From NCBI RefSeq assembly GCF_018785315.1, contig NZ_WQPN01000031.1, positions 1 through 64,000 of the forward strand: DNA of 64,000 nucleotides, read 5' to 3'. The position numbers were made by a program, and so were the translations under genes. Positions 32,025 to 40,810 of this stretch are shown here, in pieces; the first letter of the stretch is position 1; each line of letters starts with the position of its first letter. Below the pieces are notes generated by a model. The model made no database searches. It worked only from the letters and a program-made list of their open reading frames with translations, and was not told where the DNA came from. This DNA is from Clostridium sp. MCC353. Its GTDB lineage: Bacteria; Bacillota; Clostridia; Lachnospirales; Lachnospiraceae.

Positions 32025-34151
32025 ATGAAGAACAACAAAGGAAAAGGCCTGATTGGCCTGCTGATTCTGTTGATTGCCATTGGCGTGTTCGGATTTTTTG
32101 GTTATGATACCATGGACGATATCAAACTTGGTCTGGACCTGGCCGGCGGCGTCAGCATCACGTATCAGGCTGTTGATCCGGACCCGAGCGCGGAGAGTAT
32201 GTCGGATACGATTTACAAGCTGCAGCAGAGGGTACAGAACTACAGTACAGAGGCTGAAGTTTATCAGGAAGGCAGTAACCGTATTAACATCGATATTCCG
32301 GGAGTATCGGATGCCAATGCTATTTTGGAGGAACTGGGTAAACCGGGCTCCCTCATTTTCACGGATGAAAATGGGCAGCAGTTATTGACCGGAGACCAGG
32401 TGGCCTCTGCAAAAGCAGTAGTCGGAGAGCAGAACGGCGTTAGGAAATATATGGTCAGCCTGACCTTTACACCGGAAGGCACCAAGGCATTTGCGGATGC
32501 GACCACTGCCAATGTGGGCAAGAGAATTGCCATTATATATGATGGAAAAGTTTATTCCAATCCGGTGGTGCGTGAGGCAATTACCGGAGGCGAATGCCAG
32601 ATTGACGGTATGGTTGATTATGAAGAAGCCGAGAACCTGGCAGCGACCATCCGTATCGGTTCCCTGTCTCTGGAACTGGAAGAACTGCGTTCCAACGTAG
32701 TTGGCGCAAAATTAGGACAGGAAGCCATTTCCACCAGCTTGAAAGCAGGCGCTATCGGATTCGCGATTGTTGCGGTGTTTATGATTATTGTGTACCTGGT
32801 TCCAGGTCTTGCGGCCGTATTGGCGCTTTGCCTGTATGTTGGCGTTATTTTGATTACGCTGGCGGCATTTGAAATAACCCTCACCCTTCCGGGTATTGCA
32901 GGTATTGTGCTTTCGATCGGTATGGCGGTGGATGCCAACGTCATCATTTTCACCCGTATTAAAGAAGAGATCGGGCTTGGAAAAACGGTTCATTCAGCGA
33001 TTAAGACAGGTTTCAATAAAGCTCTTTCCGCGATCATCGACGGCAATGTTACCACTTTAATTGCTGCGGTGGTGCTGTTCTGGAGAGGTTCAGGAAGTGT
33101 GAAAGGATTTGCGGCAACGCTGGCAATGGGTATTGTACTGTCCATGATCACCGCGTTGTTCATTACTAAATTTGCTTTATACGGCTTATATGAAATTGGA
33201 TTCCAGAATCCTAAGTTCTACGGAATCAAAAAGGATACCAAGATAATCGATTTCCTTGGCAAGAAAAAACTCTGTTTTGCGATTTCGCTCATCATGGTGC
33301 TGGCAGGATTTGTATTCATGGGAGTGAATATGGGTTCGGTCGGAGCGCCGTTTAACTACAGCATGGAATTTAAGGGCGGAACTTCAACAAACGTAACATT
33401 TAATGAAGATTTGTCCCTGAATGATATCTCTACAAAGGTAGTTCCGCTGGTTTCTGAGGTGACAGGCGATCCGGAAGTCCAGACCCAGAAGGTTGCGGGA
33501 ACCAATGAAGTGATTATTAAAACAAAGACGTTATCTGTAGAACAGCGTCAGGCCCTCAGCGAATCCATGGTTAAGAATTTCGGCGTGGAAGCTGAGAAGA
33601 TTACAGCGGAAAGCATTTCCGGCGCGGTCAGCAATGAGATGAAGAGAGATGCTGCTGTTGCGGTTGTTATCGCTACGATCTGCATGCTGATCTATATCTG
33701 GTTCCGGTTTAAAGACATCAAGTTTGCGGCCAGCGCGGTTTTAGCCCTTCTCCATGATGTGCTGGTGGTTATCACCTTCTATGCGGCGGCAAAATGGTCG
33801 GTTGGCTCCACATTTATCGCTTGTATGCTGACCATCGTGGGTTATTCCATCAACGCTACGATCGTTATTTTCGACCGTATCCGAGAGAATATGGCTGCCA
33901 AGACCAATAAGCAGACCTTGGCTGAAGTAGTGAATCTGAGTATTACACAGACATTTACAAGAAGTATCAATACTTCTTTAACCACCTTTATCATGGTATT
34001 TGTATTGTTCCTGTTAGGAGTTTCTTCGATCCGTGAATTTGCACTTCCGCTGATGGTGGGTATTGTCTGCGGTACTTACTCATCCGTTTGCGTAACCGGT
34101 GCTCTGTGGTATGTCATGACAATGGCAAAGCAGAAGAAAAAAGAAATCTAA
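32025..34151 (+). CDS. secDF: Protein translocase subunit SecDF (fused SecD and SecF)
   Basis: A 708-residue RND-type membrane protein that uses the proton motive force to help pull secreted proteins across the membrane. The SecD half has an early helix, DIKLGLDLAGGVSITYQ, and a group of membrane segments near residues 240-370 with GIVLSIGMAVDANVIIFTRIKEE. The SecF half starts near residue 405 and contains FNYSMEFKGGTSTNVTF and TIVGYSINATIVIFDRIREN. The SecD periplasmic domain is short compared with E. coli, as in other Firmicutes fusions. yajC and tgt follow, as in many bacteria. Confidence 0.95.
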   Translation: MKNNKGKGLIGLLILLIAIGVFGFFGYDTMDDIKLGLDLAGGVSITYQAVDPDPSAESMSDTIYKLQQRVQNYSTEAEVYQEGSNRINIDIPGVSDANAILEELGKPGSLIFTDENGQQLLTGDQVASAKAVVGEQNGVRKYMVSLTFTPEGTKAFADATTANVGKRIAIIYDGKVYSNPVVREAITGGECQIDGMVDYEEAENLAATIRIGSLSLELEELRSNVVGAKLGQEAISTSLKAGAIGFAIVAVFMIIVYLVPGLAAVLALCLYVGVILITLAAFEITLTLPGIAGIVLSIGMAVDANVIIFTRIKEEIGLGKTVHSAIKTGFNKALSAIIDGNVTTLIAAVVLFWRGSGSVKGFAATLAMGIVLSMITALFITKFALYGLYEIGFQNPKFYGIKKDTKIIDFLGKKKLCFAISLIMVLAGFVFMGVNMGSVGAPFNYSMEFKGGTSTNVTFNEDLSLNDISTKVVPLVSEVTGDPEVQTQKVAGTNEVIIKTKTLSVEQRQALSESMVKNFGVEAEKITAESISGAVSNEMKRDAAVAVVIATICMLIYIWFRFKDIKFAASAVLALLHDVLVVITFYAAAKWSVGSTFIACMLTIVGYSINATIVIFDRIRENMAAKTNKQTLAEVVNLSITQTFTRSINTSLTTFIMVFVLFLLGVSSIREFALPLMVGIVCGTYSSVCVTGALWYVMTMAKQKKKEI

Positions 34152-34166
34152 TAGACGGGATGAACG

Positions 34167-35309
34167 ATGGAATATAAAATCATAGCGAGAGATGGACGTG
34201 CCAAAAGCGCGGAGATGAAAACCGTGCATGGTACGGTCCAGACTCCTGTGTTCATGAATGTGGGTACCGTTGCCGCCATAAAGGGAGCGGTATCTACTGA
34301 TGATTTAAAAGGGATTCATACTCAGATTGAGCTGTCCAATACCTATCATCTGCATGTGCGCACAGGAGATCAATTAATTAAAAAGTTCGGCGGCCTTCAT
34401 AAGTTCATGAACTGGGACAGGCCGATTCTTACGGATTCAGGCGGATTTCAGGTATTTTCTCTGGCCGGATTGAGAAAGATAAAAGAAGAAGGGGTTCATT
34501 TCAACTCCCATATTGATGGAAGGAAAATCTTCATGGGGCCGGAAGAGAGCATGCAGATCCAATCGAATTTGGGATCTACCATAGCTATGGCTTTCGATGA
34601 GTGCCCGCCCAGCCATGCGGACTATGAATATATCAAAAAGTCTGTAGACCGGACTACCCGGTGGCTGAAACGGTGCAGGGCGGAGATGGACCGTTTGAAT
34701 TCCCTTCCGGATACCATCAACAGGCAGCAGCTCTTGTTTGGAATCAACCAGGGCGGCGTTGTGGATGAAATCCGTATCGAACATGCCAAAACCATTGCGG
34801 CCATGGATCTGGACGGCTATGCGGTAGGCGGTCTGGCTGTCGGCGAAAGCCATGAGGAAATGTATCATATTCTGGATGTGACGGTTCCCCATCTGCCTTC
34901 GGATAAGCCCACCTATCTGATGGGGGTTGGAACACCGGCCAACATACTGGAAGGGGTGGACAGAGGGGTTGATTTCTTCGACTGTGTATATCCCAGCAGG
35001 AACGGGCGCCATGGACATGTTTATACCAATCATGGAAAGCTGAACCTGTTTAACCAGCAGTATGAATTGGATCCGCGTCCGATTGAAGAAGGCTGTCAGT
35101 GTCCGGCGTGCCGGTCTTACAGCAGAGCTTACATCAGGCATCTGTTTAAAGCGAAGGAGATGCTGGGAATGCGATTATGCGTCTTGCATAATTTGTATTT
35201 TTATAATACAATGATGGAAGAGATTCGCGACGCGATCAGAGAACAGCGCTATGCGGAATACAAAGCCAAAAAACTGGCAGGCATGGCGGCAGGGCAAAGC
35301 GAAAAGTAA
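34167..35309 (+). CDS. tgt: Queuine tRNA-ribosyltransferase
   Basis: A 380-residue enzyme that exchanges guanine-34 for preQ1 in tRNAs with a GUN anticodon. DRPILTDSGGFQVFSLA contains the general Asp, and FDCVYPSRNGRHGHVYT holds the nucleophilic Asp. The zinc site is CQCPACRSYSRAYIRHL (three Cys and the final His). The length is normal. It starts 15 bases after secDF with a weak SD, which suggests translational coupling. Genes for preQ1 synthesis are not in the window. Confidence 0.96.
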   Translation: MEYKIIARDGRAKSAEMKTVHGTVQTPVFMNVGTVAAIKGAVSTDDLKGIHTQIELSNTYHLHVRTGDQLIKKFGGLHKFMNWDRPILTDSGGFQVFSLAGLRKIKEEGVHFNSHIDGRKIFMGPEESMQIQSNLGSTIAMAFDECPPSHADYEYIKKSVDRTTRWLKRCRAEMDRLNSLPDTINRQQLLFGINQGGVVDEIRIEHAKTIAAMDLDGYAVGGLAVGESHEEMYHILDVTVPHLPSDKPTYLMGVGTPANILEGVDRGVDFFDCVYPSRNGRHGHVYTNHGKLNLFNQQYELDPRPIEEGCQCPACRSYSRAYIRHLFKAKEMLGMRLCVLHNLYFYNTMMEEIRDAIREQRYAEYKAKKLAGMAAGQSEK

Positions 35310-35378
35310 TACCGGTTTTGCCATGAGAAGAGAGGAATACGCCGCCAGGCGGTTCTTATATTGAAGGAGGAAGTTTTT

Positions 35379-35675
35379 ATGTTAACAGCATCAAACCTTA
35401 TGAGCGGTCCTGGATTCTGGATTATGTATGCTATCTTAATTTTCGGACTCATGTATTTTATGGCGATCAGGCCACAGAAGAAAGAAAAGAAGAGAATGCA
35501 GGAACTTATGGCGAGTATTGCGGTGGGAGACAGCATTTTAACTACCAGCGGTTTCTACGGTGTGGTAATTGACATGACTGATGATACTGTGATCGTTGAA
35601 TTCGGCAACAACAAGAACTGCCGTATTCCTATGCAGAAGCAGGCCATTGTACAGGTTGAAAAACCGGAACTTTAA
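35379..35675 (+). CDS. yajC: Preprotein translocase subunit YajC
   Basis: A 98-residue protein with one N-terminal membrane helix (FWIMYAILIFGLMYFMAI), then RPQKKEKKRMQELMASIAVGDSILTTSGFYG, the YajC signature, and a short C-terminal basic domain. YajC associates with SecDF. The ATG at 35379 follows AAGGAGG by eight bases. It ends the SCIFF-sec-tgt operon; a terminator follows. Confidence 0.93.
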   Translation: MLTASNLMSGPGFWIMYAILIFGLMYFMAIRPQKKEKKRMQELMASIAVGDSILTTSGFYGVVIDMTDDTVIVEFGNNKNCRIPMQKQAIVQVEKPEL

Positions 35676-35683
35676 TGAATGAG

Positions 35684-35714
35684 AGCATTGCCAGGAATGG
35701 CAGTGCTTTTTTTT
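35684..35714 (+). terminator. Rho-independent terminator of the sec-tgt-yajC operon
   Basis: AGCATTGCC and GGCAGTGCT form a 9-bp stem (one G-U pair) with a six-base loop, followed by eight T residues. Confidence 0.9.
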
Positions 35715-35728
35715 GCACATATGATCTG

Positions 35729-36592
35729 CTACAGGCGGTGAAGTTTCTGATACTGTTTAGGCGTCAAGCCTGTCCTCTGTTTAAAAATTCTGCTGAAATG
35801 GGCCTGGTTGGAATAGCCGGACAGGAATGCGGCTTCTTCCACCGTATGATTTTGATGAAGGAATTCTTTGGATTTTTCCAGACGGTAGCGTATGATATAT
35901 TCACCAGGGGATTCCCGGCAGGTCTCATGGAATAGATGGTATAATGCCGTTTTGCTCAAAAGAAATCTGCGGCACAGGCTGTCAACGGTCAGCTCCTTCG
36001 CATAATTGCTGCTGATATAGGAGATGATGCGGTAAAAGGTTTTATGGTTTTCAGAGCCGGCCAGCAGAATCCCATGATATTCCCGGTATCTCCGGTTAAT
36101 AAAAAGCAGGAGCTGGGCCAGCAGCAGTTTTTTTGACAATTCGCATCCATAAACCGTTCCGGGATCGGCGGTTTGGTAATGAAGCAGCTCTTCCAGATAG
36201 GCAGCCGCTTCTTTTTTTTGTTCGTCCGAGGCCAGGGGCAGGAGGTGAGGGGTATTGACGCCCCGGTAAATAAAGCATTCCTGCAAATCGGCATCAGAAG
36301 AGAAGCCGGAGAGGTATTCCGGTGAGAAAAAAAGCACATAACGGAAGCAGGGCTGGTTTTCGCTGGTCCGGAGACAGTGGAGATCCATGTGGTTCAGCAG
36401 CAGAAAACAGCCGGGAGGAACCACAAGCGTCTGGTTTTCCAGTTCGCAGATCAATTCATCGGTCAGTGAAAAAACGATTTCGAACTGGCTGTGGATATGG
36501 AATGGCTTTTTTGACGAAATGATATCGGACTTATATTTTATTGAAAAATCATCTTCGAGTATGGCGCTGTATTTTAATAATTCTTTTTTCAT
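35729..36592 (-). CDS. AraC family transcriptional regulator with cupin-like sensor domain
   Basis: A 287-residue regulator. The N-terminal half has the cupin-type HIHSQFEIVFSL and PPGCFLLLNHMDLHC. Two helix-turn-helix motifs occupy about residues 190-285, with YRLEKSKEFLHQNHTVEEAA and GYSNQAHFSRIFKQRTGLTP, the AraC signature. It is divergent from the methyltransferase-like gene at 36737 and is the likely activator of that cluster (inference). The 144-bp gap contains a GCAAA/TTTGC inverted repeat near 36668-36686. The ligand is unknown. Confidence 0.88.
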   Translation of the reverse strand: MKKELLKYSAILEDDFSIKYKSDIISSKKPFHIHSQFEIVFSLTDELICELENQTLVVPPGCFLLLNHMDLHCLRTSENQPCFRYVLFFSPEYLSGFSSDADLQECFIYRGVNTPHLLPLASDEQKKEAAAYLEELLHYQTADPGTVYGCELSKKLLLAQLLLFINRRYREYHGILLAGSENHKTFYRIISYISSNYAKELTVDSLCRRFLLSKTALYHLFHETCRESPGEYIIRYRLEKSKEFLHQNHTVEEAAFLSGYSNQAHFSRIFKQRTGLTPKQYQKLHRL

Positions 36593-36736
36593 AGTTTCCT
36601 TTAAAACGGAGTGTTTACCTGGCCGTCAGTGTATTTGGATAAAAAACGCAAAAAAATTGATAGGAAATGCAAAGCAATTCATTTGCCCTTAGTATAACAT
36701 GAGAGTATTGAAAATGAAAGGTAGTGAAAGATTCCT

Positions 36737-37867
36737 ATGAATTACAGTGAAAAAGTGTACGAGTTATTGGAATTATTGGAAAATGGCCTGGTTGGGGAAA
36801 TAGAAGAGGAGAAGGCGGAAAGGATTAAAAAGGCGCTGGATTATGAGCCGGTTGAAAAAATACCCCTGCGTGTGATCTACCCCAGCCGGCCGGGTTATGA
36901 ACCGGCCGCGATGGAATGCATTCATCAGGATATGGACGCCATGATGTATAATGAACTGATCAAATGCCTTCCGGTCATCGAACTGCGGGACGACACGGTC
37001 CCTATGATCCGGGCCAATTACGGAACCGGAACGCTGCCTTCTCTGTTTGGAGCAAAATACAGGATCATGGGGAACAATATGCCCTGGGTGTCGCATCTGA
37101 CCCAGGATGAAATAGACGGTTTTATCCGCAGCGGAATGCCGGATTTAAACGGGGGCCTGAGCAGGAGGGTGACCGCGACCCACGAACATTATCACAAACG
37201 CCTGGCGGAATTTCCAAAGTGCCAAAAATACATAAGGGTTTACCATGCGGATCTGCAGGGGCCCTTTGACGTCGCCCATCTTCTGTGGGGAAGTGATATC
37301 TATATGGAAATGTACGATGATCCGGACCGGGTAAAGGCATTTTTAAATGTGGTTACGGATACCTATATCGCCTATATGAAGCAGATTCTGAGTGAGACAA
37401 ATGCCGAGACAGACGACGGGTTCCATTATCACTGGTCCAGCATCTATAAAGGCAGAATCACCCTCAGGGAGGACAGCAGCGTGAACCTGTCCCGTGAATT
37501 TTATGAGGAGTTTATAAAACCATGCAATGAAAGAATTGCGGATGCATTTGCTCCTATTACCATGCATTTTTGCGGAAGGGCGGATCAGTGGATACACAGT
37601 CTCATCGCAACCCGCAATATACAGGGGCTTAATTTTGGGTATATGCCGGGGAAATTTGATAATGAGTTTTTACGGTTTATCCATAAAGAATGCCGGGAAA
37701 AGGGAGTTGCCATTCAGGATTATAAATGCAATGAAGAGGAGTACCGGAAACTGGACAGGAGTATTTTTCAATCAGGCATTACATACGGTGTCAATGTGAA
37801 AAGTTATGAAGCAGCGTGCGGGATTGAAAAATCATACCACAGCGCCGGGATATGTGGTACAATTTAG
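36737..37867 (+). CDS. Uroporphyrinogen decarboxylase-family protein (MtaA/methyltransferase-like)
   Basis: A 376-residue protein of the URO-D fold, but not a heme enzyme: it matches the branch used for corrinoid- or cofactor-dependent methyl transfer. MHFCGRADQWIHSLI carries the His-x-Cys-Gly zinc-binding motif expected for thiol methyl acceptors. HADLQGPFDVAHLLWGSDIYMEMYDDPDRVKAFL in the middle is typical of that branch. No corrinoid protein or MtaB-like gene is adjacent, so the methyl donor is unknown. It opens a set with a HAD phosphatase and a molybdopterin oxidoreductase and is divergent from an AraC regulator. The SD is weak. Confidence 0.72.
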   Translation: MNYSEKVYELLELLENGLVGEIEEEKAERIKKALDYEPVEKIPLRVIYPSRPGYEPAAMECIHQDMDAMMYNELIKCLPVIELRDDTVPMIRANYGTGTLPSLFGAKYRIMGNNMPWVSHLTQDEIDGFIRSGMPDLNGGLSRRVTATHEHYHKRLAEFPKCQKYIRVYHADLQGPFDVAHLLWGSDIYMEMYDDPDRVKAFLNVVTDTYIAYMKQILSETNAETDDGFHYHWSSIYKGRITLREDSSVNLSREFYEEFIKPCNERIADAFAPITMHFCGRADQWIHSLIATRNIQGLNFGYMPGKFDNEFLRFIHKECREKGVAIQDYKCNEEEYRKLDRSIFQSGITYGVNVKSYEAACGIEKSYHSAGICGTI

Positions 37868-37914
37868 GCTGAATGAATTTTAATAGAATGATTTTGCCTG
37901 ATGGAGGTACCTGA

Positions 37915-38520
37915 ATGATAAAAAATATTGTGTTTGATATGGGAAAAGTGCTGGTAGGATATGATTCGATGCGGGTGTGCAGACAGTTCATTGAGGAGGA
38001 AGAGGACCGTGAAACCGTATGTACGGCCGTATTCGTGTCGCCGGAATGGATTTTTCTGGATATGGGGGTGATATCTGAAAACGAGGCTTTGGATAGGATT
38101 TATAAGAGGCTGCCTAAAAGGCTTCATGAAAAGGCAAAGCTCTGCATGGATCACTGGCCGGATTACTGCATGTGGCCGGTGGAAGGCATGGAAGAACTGG
38201 TGAAAAGCCTGAAGGAGAGAGGATTTGGGATTTATCTCTGTTCAAACGCGTCCATGAGGCTTCCGCAGATATATAAAAAGGTGATTCCCGGAATCGGGTA
38301 TTTTGACGGCGTCATTTTTTCGGCGGCGGAAAAGTGCATCAAGCCACAGCGGCAGATTTATGAGGCATTGTTTTCCAGGTTTGGCCTCAATCCCGCTGAA
38401 TGCTTTTTTGTGGACGATTTGCAGCTCAATATCGATGGGGCCAGAGAATGCGGAATGGATGGATATTGTTTTGAGGACGGAGATGTTGAAAAACTGAGAG
38501 GTGTGTTATATGGACTGTAA
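37915..38520 (+). CDS. HAD superfamily hydrolase
   Basis: A 201-residue phosphatase-like protein. The first HAD motif reads NIVFDMGKVLVGYD near residues 3-16. The usual second Asp of DxD is Gly here (FDMGKV), which is common in the YihX/epoxide-hydrolase-like subgroup. Later motifs are IYLCSNAS, KCIKPQRQIYEAL and FFVDDLQLNIDGARECGMDGY. The substrate is unknown. SD GGAGG precedes the ATG. The next gene starts 11 bases inside its 3' end, so the two are translationally coupled. Confidence 0.85.
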   Translation: MIKNIVFDMGKVLVGYDSMRVCRQFIEEEEDRETVCTAVFVSPEWIFLDMGVISENEALDRIYKRLPKRLHEKAKLCMDHWPDYCMWPVEGMEELVKSLKERGFGIYLCSNASMRLPQIYKKVIPGIGYFDGVIFSAAEKCIKPQRQIYEALFSRFGLNPAECFFVDDLQLNIDGARECGMDGYCFEDGDVEKLRGVLYGL

Positions 38521-40750
38521 GGATGGGACCAGGATCATTCCCACCACCGGGCGGAATAACTGCGGGGGACGGTGCGTCATCCTGGCCCATGTCAGGGATG
38601 GAAAAATCGTAAAACTGACTACGGATACGAAAGAGGCCGCAGGCTGCGGCGTGCCGCTCACCGCCTGTGCCCGGGGGCTGAATTATCATAAGACATTTTT
38701 GGGTGAAGACCGGCTCCGCTATCCCATGAAGCGGATTGGAGAAAGAGGGGAAGGGCGGTTTGAACGGATAACCTGGGACGAGGCGGTGGACATCATTTCC
38801 AAAGAATGGGTCCGCATACGGGATACCTATGGGCCCGGCTCCAGGTATGTGAATTACGCCACCGGGGTCAGCGCCCTGATGCGTGGAAATAAGCTGGCGA
38901 AAAGGCTTTTGAGCCTGGACGGCGGCTTTTTGGACTATTATAACTCTTACAGCACGGCGTGCATCAGGCAGGCTACGAACTTAATGTACGGGACCGGGGA
39001 GACGGGAAACAGCCTGGAGGATCTGCTGAACACGAATCTGATTATCCTGTGGGGGCATAATCCGGCTGAGACGAAGTTTGACAGCGGAACCATGCATTAT
39101 CTGAAGAAAGCTGTAAAAAAGGGGATTCCGGTTGTGGGAGTGGACCCCAGGAAAAATGATACCATACGCCAATTGGGGGCCAAATGGATTCCGATCCGGC
39201 CTGCCACAGACAGCGCCATGATGGACGCCATGGCCTATGTGATTATGGAAGATGGCCTTCAGGATCAGGAGTTTCTGGACCGGTGCTGTCTGGGATTTGA
39301 CCGCCTGCACATGCCGGAGGGAACCGATCCGTCGGAATGTTATCTTTCTTATCTGTACGGAGAAAAGGACGGCGTCAGGAAAACCCCGGAATGGGCGGAA
39401 GGGATAACGGGCGTTCCTGCGGATGTTATCCGCTCTCTGGCGGTCAGATATGCTTTGGCGAAACCGGCCGCGCTGCTCCAGGGGTATGGGGCCCAGCGCC
39501 ATGCTTACGGGGAACAGAGCGCAAGAGGCGGGATTTTATTGGCGTGTATGACGGGAAATGTGGGGATTTCCGGTGGATGGGCCAGCGGAACCGCAGACTG
39601 TACCCGCCATAAAAACCCTGATTTCCCATCCCCGCCCAATCCCTATCAAAAGAAGATTCCGGTGTTTCTATGGACCGAGGCGGTGGAACGGGGCCGGGAG
39701 ATGACAAAACTGGACGGTGTGACCGGAGGGGATAAGCTGGATTCGGATATTAAGATGATCATCAACCTGGCCGGAAACTGTCTGGTGAACCAGCACAGCG
39801 ACATCAACAGGACCATAAAACTTTTAAAGGACAGGGAAAAATGTGAATTCATCCTATGCAGCGACCTCTTTATGACCTCCAGCGCCAAATTTGCGGATAT
39901 CCTTCTGCCCGGCACCTCCATGTTTGAGGGGGAAAATATAACCATGCCCTGGCTGTACGGAGATTTCCTGGGGTTCAATAACCAGGTGATCCAGCCGCTG
40001 TATGAGAGCCGGTTTGAATACGACTGGCTGGCTGAGGTGGCAGGGAAAATAGGTCTGGGAGAGGCGTTCACAGAAGGGCGGACAGCCGGAGAATGGCTGG
40101 AGTATTTATATAATGACCTGCGTAAAACAGAAACGGAACTGCCGGATTACAAAACATTTAAAGAGGCGGGAATCTGCCGTTATAAAGACAATCCCAGGAT
40201 CATCGCGTTTGAAGAGGAATGCAGGGATCCGGTAACATGCCCATTTCCTACGGAGAGCGGCAGAATCGAGATATTTTCTCCCAAAATATACAGGACAGAA
40301 TACAAAGAGTTTGTCCCGGCAATACCCGGATATGTGGAGCCGCCGGAAGGACCGGCGGACCCTCTGGCTGAGAAGTATCCCATCCAATTGATCGGGTGGC
40401 ACACGAAGAGGCGGTGCCACAGCATCCATGATAACAACAAAGACCTGCACAGGCTGGATCCCCAGACCCTGAGAATGCATCCGGCGGACGCGCTAAAACG
40501 GCAGATCGATGACGGGGACATGGTGCTGGTATGGAATGACCGGGGGAAAATACGGATTCCGGTAAAACTGACGGAAGATATCATGGAAGGGACTGCCGCC
40601 CTCTCTCAGGGAGCCTGGTACCAGCCGGATCAGGACGGTACCGATTTAGGCGGTTCCATCAATGTTCTGACATCCCAAAGGCCCACGGCTTATGCGAAAG
40701 GGAATCCGCAGCACACCAATCTGGTGGAGATCCGCAAGTTGACGTATTAA
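38510..40750 (+). CDS. Molybdopterin-dependent oxidoreductase (DMSO reductase family)
   Basis: A 746-residue protein with the DMSO-reductase-family core: YPMKRIGERGEGRFERITWDEA, ILWGHNPAETK, GVDPRKNDT and a C-terminal molybdopterin dinucleotide-binding domain (HPADALKRQIDDGDMVLVWN to the end). The probable Mo ligand is Ser148 in SYSTACI. The N-terminal [4Fe-4S] region shows Cys18, Cys22 and Cys53, but the position of the first cysteine is Gly14, so one ligand seems to be missing. There is no twin-arginine signal, so it is cytoplasmic. No DmsB- or DmsC-like gene is adjacent. The ATG at 38510 overlaps the HAD gene by 11 bases. The substrate is unknown. Confidence 0.83.
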   Translation: MDCKDGTRIIPTTGRNNCGGRCVILAHVRDGKIVKLTTDTKEAAGCGVPLTACARGLNYHKTFLGEDRLRYPMKRIGERGEGRFERITWDEAVDIISKEWVRIRDTYGPGSRYVNYATGVSALMRGNKLAKRLLSLDGGFLDYYNSYSTACIRQATNLMYGTGETGNSLEDLLNTNLIILWGHNPAETKFDSGTMHYLKKAVKKGIPVVGVDPRKNDTIRQLGAKWIPIRPATDSAMMDAMAYVIMEDGLQDQEFLDRCCLGFDRLHMPEGTDPSECYLSYLYGEKDGVRKTPEWAEGITGVPADVIRSLAVRYALAKPAALLQGYGAQRHAYGEQSARGGILLACMTGNVGISGGWASGTADCTRHKNPDFPSPPNPYQKKIPVFLWTEAVERGREMTKLDGVTGGDKLDSDIKMIINLAGNCLVNQHSDINRTIKLLKDREKCEFILCSDLFMTSSAKFADILLPGTSMFEGENITMPWLYGDFLGFNNQVIQPLYESRFEYDWLAEVAGKIGLGEAFTEGRTAGEWLEYLYNDLRKTETELPDYKTFKEAGICRYKDNPRIIAFEEECRDPVTCPFPTESGRIEIFSPKIYRTEYKEFVPAIPGYVEPPEGPADPLAEKYPIQLIGWHTKRRCHSIHDNNKDLHRLDPQTLRMHPADALKRQIDDGDMVLVWNDRGKIRIPVKLTEDIMEGTAALSQGAWYQPDQDGTDLGGSINVLTSQRPTAYAKGNPQHTNLVEIRKLTY

Positions 40751-40810
40751 AATTAGGTGCTATAATGTATTTATGTATGTACAATGATTAGGGGATAAAG
40801 GGACAGAGAC